Part shown: positions 55,551-64,000 of the stretch, in pieces
Numbering within the stretch: the stretch's first letter is position 1
How the letters are laid out: every line of letters starts with the position of its first letter
Assembly (NCBI GenBank): GCA_030144725.1
Contig: JASKMD010000024.1
Coordinates: 5,415,345-5,479,344 of the forward strand
DNA from: Haematococcus lacustris
Taxonomy: Eukaryota; Chlorophyta; Chlorophyceae; Chlamydomonadales; Haematococcaceae
DNA length: 64,000 bases
Direction: 5' to 3'
Program-made: the position numbers and the translations under genes
Notes under the pieces: model-generated
The model's input: the letters and a program-made list of their open reading frames with translations, nothing else
The model's database searches: none
Told to the model about the DNA's origin: nothing

Positions 55551-56360
55551 TGGGCTGGGCTGGGCTGGGCTGGGCTGGGCTGGGCTGGGCTGGGCTGGGC
55601 TGGGCTGGGCTGGGCTGGGCTGGGCTGGGCTGGGCTGGGCTGGGCTGGGCTGGGCTGGGCTGGGCTGGGCTGGGCTGGGCTGGGCTGGGCTGGGCTGGGC
55701 TGGGCTGGGCTGGGCTGGGCTGGGCTGGGCTGGGCTGGGCTGGGCTGGGCTGGGCTGGGCTGGGCTGGGCTGGGCTGGGCTGGGCTGGGCTGGGCTGGGC
55801 TGGGCTGGGCTGGGCTGGGCTGGGCTGGGCTGGGCTGGGCTGGGCTGGGCTGGGCTGGGCTGGGCTGGGCTGGGCTGGGCTGGGCTGGGCTGGGCTGGGC
55901 TGGGCTGGGCTGGGCTGGGCTGGGCTGGGCTGGGCTGGGCTGGGCTGGGCTGGGCTGGGCTGGGCTGGGCTGGGCTGGGCTGGGCTGGGCTGGGCTGGGC
56001 TGGGCTGGGCTGGGCTGGGCTGGGCTGGGCTGGGCTGGGCTGGGCTGGGCTGGGCTGGGCTGGGCTGGGCTGGGCTGGGCTGGGCTGGGCTGGGCTGGGC
56101 TGGGCTGGGCTGGGCTGGGCTGGGCTGGGCTGGGCTGGGCTGGGCTGGGCTGGGCTGGGCTGGGCTGGGCTGGGCTGGGCTGGGCTGGGCTGGGCTGGGC
56201 TGGGCTGGGCTGGGCTGGGCTGGGCTGGGCTGGGCTGGGCTGGGCTGGGCTGGGCTGGGCTGGGCTGGGCTGGGCTGGGCTGGGCTGGGCTGGGCTGGGC
56301 TGGGCTGGGCTGGGCTGGGCTGGGCTGGGCTGGGCTGGGCTGGGCTGGGCTGGGCTGGGC
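55551..56360. repeat. (TGGGC)162 satellite
   Basis: 810 bases of TGGGC with no interruption found. Long open readings on both strands (WAGLG or PAQPS) follow from the five-base unit and are not genes. Confidence 0.97.
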
Positions 56361-58017
56361 AACAATGCAACATTGCACGCATCAGTATGGGCGAGGGCAC
56401 AGGCAAGGACAAGGACAAGGACAAAGACAAGGACAGGTGAGGACATATGCTTGTTGATGACGGTGGAGCTGGGGCTGGGCTGCCTTGCCTGGGCTTGTTC
56501 AGCGATGGATCCAGCAGTACGGGACCATGGAGCACGGCCAGTGGCTAAACGCTCGGCCATACGCGCGGACCCAGCAAGGCTTTGCTTCGAGCGATGGGGC
56601 ATTAAAATGCTTCAAGTGCGGCTAGCATCGACCGAAAGGTCCATCGCTGACTCCGAGGGCAGGAGTAGGGTCGTCGCTACTGTAATCATAATTATGGCGG
56701 GCTGAAACGACTTCAGTTCGGGGAAAAGGCCCCTGGCATGGCCGAATCTTAGCTGTTTTTCAAGTTTATCTGGTTACTACTAGCACACGCATCAGTTTGC
56801 AGGCATATCTATAATATCGATGGACATACTTGATGCGGTTCCCCCGTATTCATTGCAGGGCATTTGGGACGTTTGGCATACAGTTGAGGCTTCTGGCAGT
56901 GTGTCCCTCACCACCCTCGCCATAGACCGAGCTAATGCATGTTAGGGTCAACTCAGCGCCAGGATGTGAGTGTGTGGTACATCTAGCTGCTGACGACATT
57001 TCAGGTCCAAAGCCTCGTGGCGTACCCCCCCAACCCGGCCATGAGACAAGCCCCTAGCAAGCAGCATGCAGCTCACAGAGCTCGACACCCAGGAGGCACC
57101 CGGACATCGCCGCGACAGCACACCTACTCCAGGGCGCATAACCAGAGAGATGGAGTGCTTCTGACATTGCGTGCTAGTCGGAGCCATCGAACATTGGACG
57201 GGGTCGCGGACCAGCCGATCACCGTAGGCCTGTTCCTCTGAGCCGATGCTAAGCTGTACGGCGCTGCGGCAAGGCGTGCAAATCTTACATCGTGAAGCGG
57301 TGTATAGAGTTAGTTAGGTCCGTCCGAAAAATGGGCATTTTTTGGCTTGCTTGTCTAACCACGCGTTAGCATGACAATTCGGACAATTTTGCCAGTCACT
57401 CCCGGACCAGCCCCGGACCAGACCAGTCGAGCCTCCCGGACCAGCCTGGACCGAGAAGCATTTTTTAACCACGTTAGCGGAGGTTAGCAGGCGCACATGA
57501 ATGCCTACAGCAGGCGCACATGAATGCCTAACAGAGCGGCCGATGGGGAGACCGGCGACCCAGCACCCAGTTCGGATAAGGAGTAACAGCAACACGGCTG
57601 AGCGGCAAGCGGATTGCAGTGGCTCAGCGACGATGGCCTGAGTAACAAAAGCATTCGTGCTTCAGCTACGGAACGCAGCTGAAGCACTACGTGGTGGGTT
57701 GCGCTGGAATTGCAATTCATGTGCTGGCAGCTGACCGCATTGACCTCACCTTCGCAGCGATGGTGCGAGAGTCAAGAACCCAAATGCGCTGACCAGGACA
57801 TTGTAAACAACGCATCTCTACATATACGTCGTAAAGCTTCATGGACTCATCAAGAAGCTCAGATGCAAGCCACACTGGACCAGCTGGACCAGCTTGAAAC
57901 AGGGCCTAGATCAACCCATTGTTGAGTGTATGCTAGCCTGCTGCCATACACAGCAGCCATACACACTTGTGCTGTAAGGTGCTTGTGCTTAAAGGTGTGT
58001 GACTATGTTTCATTTCA
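56361..58017. other. spacer before the palindrome
   Basis: 56390-56435 reads [17 protein letters not shown] before a GTGAGG donor, and 56512-56620 reads to a CFKCG end like half a zinc knuckle; both are weak exon candidates. A 23-base direct repeat (GCAGGCGCACATGAATGCCTA) stands near 57489-57535. No gene is supported. Confidence 0.35.
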
Positions 58018-58046
58018 TATGTGTCACCTGCCACCTCCCACCCTAG

Positions 58047-58922
58047 GCCCTGGCAGCTGCTGGTAGGGGGGCAGCCAGGTCACCTGCCACCTCCCCCCAG
58101 GCCCTGGCACCTGCTGGCAGGGGAGCTGGGCTGCCCCCTTCCACCTCCCCCCAGGCCCTGGCAGCTGCTGGCAGGGGAGCTGGGCTGCCCCCTGCCACCT
58201 CCCCCCAGGCCCTGGCAGCTGCTGGCAGGGGAGCTGGGCTGCCCCCTGCCACCTCCCCCCAGGCCCTGGCAGCTGCTGGCAGGGGAGCTGGGCTGCCCCC
58301 TTCCACCTCCCCCCAGGCCCTGGCAGCTGCTGGCAGGGGAGCTGGGCTGCCCCCTGCCACCTCCCCCCAGGCCCTGGCAGCTGCTGGCAGGGGAGCTGGG
58401 CGGCCCCCTGCCACCTCCCCCCAGGCCCTGGCAGCTGCTGGCAGGGGAGCTGGGCTGCCCCCTTCCACCTCCCCCCAGGCCCTGGCAGCTGCTGGCAGGG
58501 GAGCTGGGCTGCCCCCTGCCACCTCCCCCCAGGCCCTGGCAGCTGCTGGCAGGGGAGCTGGGCGGCCCCCTGCCACCTCCCCCCAGGCCCTGGCAGCTGC
58601 TGGCAGGGAGGCACCCTGGTCACCTGCCACCCCCCCTCGGGCTCTGACAACTGCTGGAAGTGGGGCAAGAGCTTCTCCCACTACAACAGAGGACATCGTG
58701 ACAGCCTTGCTCAGCCTTGGTGCCAGGAACCCGAGCCATGGCGTCTTCAACAGCTGCAATGTGTTTGCCAGCATAGCAAGAGCCCACAAAAAGCATGCCA
58801 TGCAGCAGGCCATGGGCCAGCTACCCAAGGCCACCAAGGACCTCTACAAGCAGGCTGCAAAGCATATTAATGATGTGCAAGGCAGGGTCCGCAAGGCCAC
58901 ACGTGTGGCTAGCAAGAAATAG
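58047..58922 (+). CDS. 18-residue repeat protein with basic C-terminus, left arm (3' exon)
   Basis: An open exon of 291 codons follows the acceptor CACCCTAG and ends at TAG 58920-58922. About ten 54-bp units encode ATSPQALAAAGRGAGLPP, varying by STSPQ and GRPP forms. The rest reads TTTEDIVTALLSLGARNPSH, then SCNVFASIARAHKKHAMQQA and a Lys/Arg-rich helix-like end (DLYKQAAKHINDVQGRVRKA). No family is recognised. The upstream exon and start were not found. The minus-strand reading over the same repeat is judged a shadow because only this frame continues into a non-repetitive tail. Confidence 0.45.
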   Translation, partial: ALAAAGRGAARSPATSPQALAPAGRGAGLPPSTSPQALAAAGRGAGLPPATSPQALAAAGRGAGLPPATSPQALAAAGRGAGLPPSTSPQALAAAGRGAGLPPATSPQALAAAGRGAGRPPATSPQALAAAGRGAGLPPSTSPQALAAAGRGAGLPPATSPQALAAAGRGAGRPPATSPQALAAAGREAPWSPATPPRALTTAGSGARASPTTTEDIVTALLSLGARNPSHGVFNSCNVFASIARAHKKHAMQQAMGQLPKATKDLYKQAAKHINDVQGRVRKATRVASKK

Positions 58923-59014
58923 AACTGAGTGGCCTAGCCTTTGTTCATGCTCATGCTTCGCTGTGAACAAAAGTTGTAAACAAAAGCTCCTCTTCCTCGT
59001 CTAATCCATCCATT

Positions 59015-59920
59015 TAATGGTGCCCCACCACCACCACCACCACCACATGCCGGGAGAATATGCCCCCCCCCACACACAACACATGCCAGGAGTACCCGCC
59101 CCCCCCCGCACACACATGCCAGGAACACCCCCACCACATGCCAGGAGCATCTGCCCCAGCACCAGCACCACCACATGCCAGGAGCATCCCCCCACCACCA
59201 CCATCCTTACCACATGCCAAGAGCACCTCCCCACCACCACCACCACATGCTAGGAGCATCTGCTACACCACCACCACCACCACCTGCCAGGAGCACCTGC
59301 CCCCCCCCCACCACCACCATATGCTAGGAGCACCTGCCCCACCACCACCATCACTACCACATGCCAAGAGCACCTGCCCCACCACCACCACCACCATATG
59401 CTAGGAGCACCTGCCCCACCACCACCATCACTACCACATGCCAAGAGCACCTGCCCCACCACCACCACCACCATATGCTAGGAGCACCTGCCCCACCACC
59501 ACCATCACTACCAAATGCCAAGAGCACCTGCCCCACCACCACCACCACCATATGCTAGGAGCACCTGCCCCACCACCACCATCACTACCACATGCCAAGA
59601 GCAACTGCCCCACCACCCCACCACATGCCAGGAGCATCTGCCCCCCCCCCCCCCACCACCATATGCTAGGAGCACCTGCCCCACCACCACCATCACTACC
59701 ACATGCCACGAGCACCTGCCCCCCCCCCACCACCACCATATGCTAGGAGCACCTGCCCCACCACCACCATCACTACCACATGCCAAGAGCACCTGCCCCA
59801 CCACCCCACCACATGCCAGGAGCACCTGCCCCACCACCACCATCACTACCACATGCCAAGAGCACCTGCCCCACCACCACCACCACATGCCAGGAGCACA
59901 TGCCCCATCACCATTTAACA
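59015..59920. repeat. CACCA-rich minisatellite, 77-bp higher-order unit, left arm
   Basis: Short blocks of CATGCCA(A/G)GAGCACCTGCCCC and CATATGCTAGGAGCACCTGC alternate with CCACCACCA runs. Between 59361 and 59592 the pair recurs every 77 bases. Spacers are long enough to look array-like but consist of the same trinucleotide repeat. Confidence 0.9.
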
Positions 59921-60502
59921 TGCACCAGCACCACTGTATAAGTGCTATGCAGGAGCTGCGCATCCACACACACTGTGCAGCAAGCAATTGTACATGTATG
60001 ACTGAACAATCTATGCCTTGGTGCTTGGGGCTGAATGTCACGGGGTTGTGGACTTGTCCTCCTAGACTTGGGGCACTTGACGCACTGTTTGCACCTCTAG
60101 AGACGAGTATGCTTTCTGCTCTGTGCGTGGGTGCAACGGGTGACAGCTCTATGCGTGCGCTTAGAACGAGCTGCTGCACGGTTCCTGAGTTTTGTTCACG
60201 GTCAGGGGTCACGGTTAGGTCCACGTCGCAACGACCCAAATCGCAACATACTCGATTCGAAACAAGGTAATCACCATAGAACACGAAGGAACTACGTTGC
60301 TTGGCTCCAACCACCAACCACCAGCTGTCACGCCCAGTCGGCCAGACGGCCCAGACGGTCACAGGCCTTTTCGCCCACATGACTAGGTGCGCCAGCGCGG
60401 GGCAATGGCGATGGCAGCTCGGTAAGCGCGCCAAGGCCACTCGGATCGGGGTCCGGACCAGTCGAGGTCACCCCATGACCCATGGTCCGAGCGGCCGGAC
60501 TA

Positions 60503-60632
60503 CCCTGACTATTACAGCCTCCAGCCATGACTACAAAGTCATTGGTCATACTGTGACTCATACTCTTTATAACCACGAGCGCCATCCCTGTTTGCACCCC
60601 ACCAACAAAAAAAACTAGGCTTTTCATCAGGT
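60503..60632. other. single-copy centre of the palindrome
   Basis: About 130 bases between the arms with no repeat partner, including an A tract at 60607-60614. Nothing coding. Confidence 0.8.
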
Positions 60633-61224
60633 TAGTCCGGCCGCTCGGACCATGGGTCATGGGGTGACCTCGACTGGTCCGGACCCCGATCCGAGTGGCC
60701 TTGGCGCGCTTACCGAGCTGCCATCGCCATTGCCCCGCGCTGGCGCACCTAGTCATGTGGGCGAAAAGGCCTGTGACCGTCTGGGCCGTCTGGCCGACTG
60801 GGCGTGACAGCTGGTGGTTGGTGGTTGGAGCCAAGCAACGTAGTTCCTTCGTGTTCTATGGTGATTACCTTGTTTCGAATCGAGTATGTTGCGATTTGGG
60901 TCGTTGCGACGTGGACCTAACCGTGACCCCTGACCGTGAACAAAACTCAGGAACCGTGCAGCAGCTCGTTCTAAGCGCACGCATAGAGCTGTCACCCGTT
61001 GCACCCACGCACAGAGCAGAAAGCATACTCGTCTCTAGAGGTGCAAACAGTGCGTCAAGTGCCCCAAGTCTAGGAGGACAAGTCCACAACCCCGTGACAT
61101 TCAGCCCCAAGCACCAAGGCATAGATTGTTCAGTCATACATGTACAATTGCTTGCTGCACAGTGTGTGTGGATGCGCAGCTCCTGCATAGCACTTATACA
61201 GTGGTGCTGGTGCATGTTAAATGG

Positions 61225-62125
61225 TGATGGGGCATGTGCTCCTGGCATGTGGTGGTGGTGGTGGGGCAGGTGCTCTTGGCATGTGGTAGTGATGGTGGTG
61301 GTGGGGCAGGTGCTCCTGGCATGTGGTGGGGTGGTGGGGCAGGTGCTCTTGGCATGTGGTAGTGATGGTGGTGGTGGGGCAGGTGCTCCTAGCATATGGT
61401 GGTGGTGGGGGGGGGGCAGGTGCTCGTGGCATGTGGTAGTGATGGTGGTGGTGGGGCAGGTGCTCCTAGCATATGGTGGTGGGGGGGGGGGGGCAGATGC
61501 TCCTGGCATGTGGTGGGGTGGTGGGGCAGTTGCTCTTGGCATGTGGTAGTGATGGTGGTGGTGGGGCAGGTGCTCCTAGCATATGGTGGTGGTGGTGGTG
61601 GGGCAGGTGCTCTTGGCATTTGGTAGTGATGGTGGTGGTGGGGCAGGTGCTCCTAGCATATGGTGGTGGTGGTGGTGGTGGGGCAGGTGCTCTTGGCATG
61701 TGGTAGTGATGGTGGTGGTGGGGCAGGTGCTCCTAGCATATGGTGGTGGTGGTGGTGGGGCAGGTGCTCTTGGCATGTGGTAGTGATGGTGGTGGTGGGG
61801 CAGGTGCTCCTAGCATATGGTGGTGGTGGTGGTGGGGCAGTTGCTCTTGGCATGTGGTAGTGATGGTGGTGGTGGGGCAGGTGCTCCTAGCATGTGGTGG
61901 TGGTGGTGGGGAGGTGCTCTTGGCATGTGGTAAGGATGGTGGTGGTGGGGGGATGCTCCTGGCATGTGGTGGTGCTGGTGCTGGGGCAGATGCTCCTGGC
62001 ATGTGGTGGGGGTGTTCCTGGCATGTGTGTGCGGGGGGGGGCGGGTACTCCTGGCATGTGTTGTGTGTGGGGGGGGGCATATTCTCCCGGCATGTGGTGG
62101 TGGTGGTGGTGGTGGGGCACCATTA
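61225..62125. repeat. mirror copy of the CACCA-rich minisatellite, right arm
   Basis: Reverse complement of 59015-59920; the small length differences between the arms (runs of G against runs of C) fall mainly here. Confidence 0.9.
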
Positions 62126-62217
62126 AATGGATGGATTAGACGAGGAAGAGGAGCTTTTGTTTACAACTTTTGTTCACAGCGAAGCATGAGCATGAACAAA
62201 GGCTAGGCCACTCAGTT

Positions 62218-63093
62218 CTATTTCTTGCTAGCCACACGTGTGGCCTTGCGGACCCTGCCTTGCACATCATTAATATGCTTTGCAGCCTGCTTGTAGAGGT
62301 CCTTGGTGGCCTTGGGTAGCTGGCCCATGGCCTGCTGCATGGCATGCTTTTTGTGGGCTCTTGCTATGCTGGCAAACACATTGCAGCTGTTGAAGACGCC
62401 ATGGCTCGGGTTCCTGGCACCAAGGCTGAGCAAGGCTGTCACGATGTCCTCTGTTGTAGTGGGAGAAGCTCTTGCCCCACTTCCAGCAGTTGTCAGAGCC
62501 CGAGGGGGGGTGGCAGGTGACCAGGGTGCCTCCCTGCCAGCAGCTGCCAGGGCCTGGGGGGAGGTGGCAGGGGGCCGCCCAGCTCCCCTGCCAGCAGCTG
62601 CCAGGGCCTGGGGGGAGGTGGCAGGGGGCAGCCCAGCTCCCCTGCCAGCAGCTGCCAGGGCCTGGGGGGAGGTGGAAGGGGGCAGCCCAGCTCCCCTGCC
62701 AGCAGCTGCCAGGGCCTGGGGGGAGGTGGCAGGGGGCCGCCCAGCTCCCCTGCCAGCAGCTGCCAGGGCCTGGGGGGAGGTGGCAGGGGGCAGCCCAGCT
62801 CCCCTGCCAGCAGCTGCCAGGGCCTGGGGGGAGGTGGAAGGGGGCAGCCCAGCTCCCCTGCCAGCAGCTGCCAGGGCCTGGGGGGAGGTGGCAGGGGGCA
62901 GCCCAGCTCCCCTGCCAGCAGCTGCCAGGGCCTGGGGGGAGGTGGCAGGGGGCAGCCCAGCTCCCCTGCCAGCAGCTGCCAGGGCCTGGGGGGAGGTGGA
63001 AGGGGGCAGCCCAGCTCCCCTGCCAGCAGGTGCCAGGGCCTGGGGGGAGGTGGCAGGTGACCTGGCTGCCCCCCTACCAGCAGCTGCCAGGGC
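62218..63093 (-). CDS. 18-residue repeat protein, right-arm copy (3' exon)
   Basis: Mirror image of 58047-58922, with the same unit order and the same tail ending RKATRVASKK. The two copies converge on the palindrome centre. Confidence 0.45.
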   Translation of the reverse strand, partial: ALAAAGRGAARSPATSPQALAPAGRGAGLPPSTSPQALAAAGRGAGLPPATSPQALAAAGRGAGLPPATSPQALAAAGRGAGLPPSTSPQALAAAGRGAGLPPATSPQALAAAGRGAGRPPATSPQALAAAGRGAGLPPSTSPQALAAAGRGAGLPPATSPQALAAAGRGAGRPPATSPQALAAAGREAPWSPATPPRALTTAGSGARASPTTTEDIVTALLSLGARNPSHGVFNSCNVFASIARAHKKHAMQQAMGQLPKATKDLYKQAAKHINDVQGRVRKATRVASKK

Positions 63094-63122
63094 CTAGGGT
63101 GGGAGGTGGCAGGTGACACATA

Positions 63123-64000
63123 CACAGATAAGCACCGAAGTTGGGACATTTTGAAACGGGGGGTGGCACAACTCATCACTTGCTTGGACGAAACGAATGC
63201 AACTCATATCCTTTGAGAGATCTAGAAGTCCTCTAGCTGCCGATGCCCCCGGCTTAGTATAATTCTCAAGGACTGGAGACTTATGACTTGGCCAGTGGGA
63301 TACCCCCCCTAAAACCGGTTTCTCAAACTAAGTGCACCTATGTTGAGACACTCAAGTATACACCTTTTTCAGGAGAAACTTGGTCCTGCCCTTTTCGGCA
63401 CTGTATCACTATAGGTCCTAGCACCAGATGGCACCAAAAATCCACATAAAAGCTGTGTTGTAAGTCGAAAGTTAAAGCATCACGATGTGCACCCCCCTCT
63501 CCACGCAAGCCCCTCTGCCATGCTGAGCTGCCCTCATGGAAAGCTGCTCTTCCAGCTCCTGCCTGTTGTAGAACTGGTCCACTGCCCGGAAATACAACGG
63601 AGGTTGCTCCTCTATTGAGCAACTGAAAGTTGCATCCATCATATCGTTGGTCACATTTAGGCGCTTCCATGGTGCTAGAGTCGCCATGCTCTTGCCAGCT
63701 TGGATGGAGACTTTAGCAGCTGCCAGCAGCTGCTCCTTGTTGGGGGTGTATAAGCCTGTCTTGGCAAAGGCCCGCTTCAATGACTTCGTTTAGTATGGTA
63801 TTATTTATTATTAATTCATACTATTAAATTCAATTTAATTCTATGGCTTCATTTGCTGCTCGGGGTTGCATCACGGAAGAGGTGTGGCAGGCCCTTGCTC
63901 ACACGGACCTCGCAGGCCCACTGCACTGCTCCAAGGAGGTCCAATCTGGTCACCCCCCTACCCTGCGCTTATACCCCCTTGACAATGCTGACCAGCTGCA
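63123..64000 (-). mobile_element. second pogo-like element, left end; runs off the window
   Basis: Starts CACAGATAAGCACCGAAGTT after TA 63121-63122 and follows 35114-35745 closely over about 640 bases. It continues past GTATAAG without the TCAGG element, so it is the empty site for that insertion. An AT-rich tract at 63795-63845 looks like an intron piece or a microsatellite. Confidence 0.85.
63472..63800 (-). pseudogene. pogo-like transposase C-terminal part, second copy
   Basis: Minus strand: TKSLKRAFAKTGLYTPNKEQ, then the same FRAVDQFYNRQELEEQLSM and GVHIVML end as in the first copy. The reading is open, but its N-terminal part lies beyond an AT-rich tract and the window end, so it may be a whole gene. 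Confidence 0.4.

Larger units (their letters stand above)
58018..63122. repeat. large inverted repeat, 2.49-kb arms, 130-bp centre
   Basis: 58018-60502 is the reverse complement of 60633-63122. Only a few bases of length difference were found (the pairing sum shifts from 121135 at the centre to 121140 at the ends). The centre 60503-60632 is single copy. Each arm holds, from outside in, a 54-bp minisatellite with coding content, a CACCA-rich minisatellite and about 560 bp of unique sequence. The right arm stops exactly at the TA (63121-63122) where the second pogo-like element is inserted; the left arm has the intact site at the mirror position. Confidence 0.95.

Noticed and set aside
55313..56705. 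Open frames of 280 to 445 codons over the TGGGC array
   Set aside because: Products of the pentamer repeat, present on both strands, with no non-repetitive domain attached.
58043..58837. 264-codon minus-strand frame in the left palindrome arm (and its mirror)
   Set aside because: It is the complement of the 54-bp repeat; the plus-strand frame is preferred because it continues into a unique basic tail and follows a splice acceptor.
59015..59920. CRISPR-like array of regular repeats and spacers
   Set aside because: The spacers are the same CCACCA runs rather than unique sequence, the setting is eukaryotic, and no cas gene is present.

Overview
The window looks like nuclear DNA of a chlorophycean green alga of the Volvocales type; Haematococcus would fit, but that is inference. 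The grounds are GC-rich, intron-dense genes with short phase-matched exons, many CAG/CTG runs, a TGTAA polyadenylation motif, transit-peptide-like starts on a plastid-type S1 protein, and a retroelement arranged like Chlamydomonas TOC1. No bacterial operon structure, rRNA, tRNA or CRISPR array was seen.

Layout. 1-3981: 3' part of a ubiquitin-specific protease with ubiquitin-interacting motifs. 5274-6534: small gene with one whole and one half ubiquitin-like domain. 6636-12591: 17-exon gene for a membrane-anchored CmcI/rhamnosyl O-methyltransferase-like protein, whose frame requires four GC-AG introns. 12810-14656: DNA transposon with 31-bp inverted ends. 15434-54653: array of seven copies of a two-S1-domain, plastid-S1-like gene (six intact, one truncated; five intact copies on +, one on -). 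The array is broken up by a TA-flanked MITE, an intact-looking Fanzor (eukaryotic TnpB-like nuclease) gene and a decayed Fanzor copy, a 2.1-kb (CCCCG)n satellite inside a probable intron, a 1.8-kb transposon, and a three-level transposon nest at 35114-44875 (TA-type pogo-like element, split by a TCAGG-ended element, split by a 5.8-kb TOC1-like retroelement). 55551-56360: perfect (TGGGC)n satellite. 58018-63122: near-perfect inverted repeat with 2.49-kb arms and a 130-bp centre. 63123-64000: second pogo-like copy, running off the window.

How it fits together. The left part pairs a deubiquitinase with a ubiquitin-like protein. The middle is one gene family expanding while mobile elements use its flanks as targets. 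Paralogous flanks act as natural empty sites, so several insertions and their target duplications can be proved within the window: the pogo-like insertion behind S1 copy 4, the TCAGG element against the second pogo copy, the second pogo copy against the left palindrome arm, and the 1.8-kb element upstream of copy 4.

Exon coordinates come from reading splice sites and requiring phase agreement; no transcript data were available.
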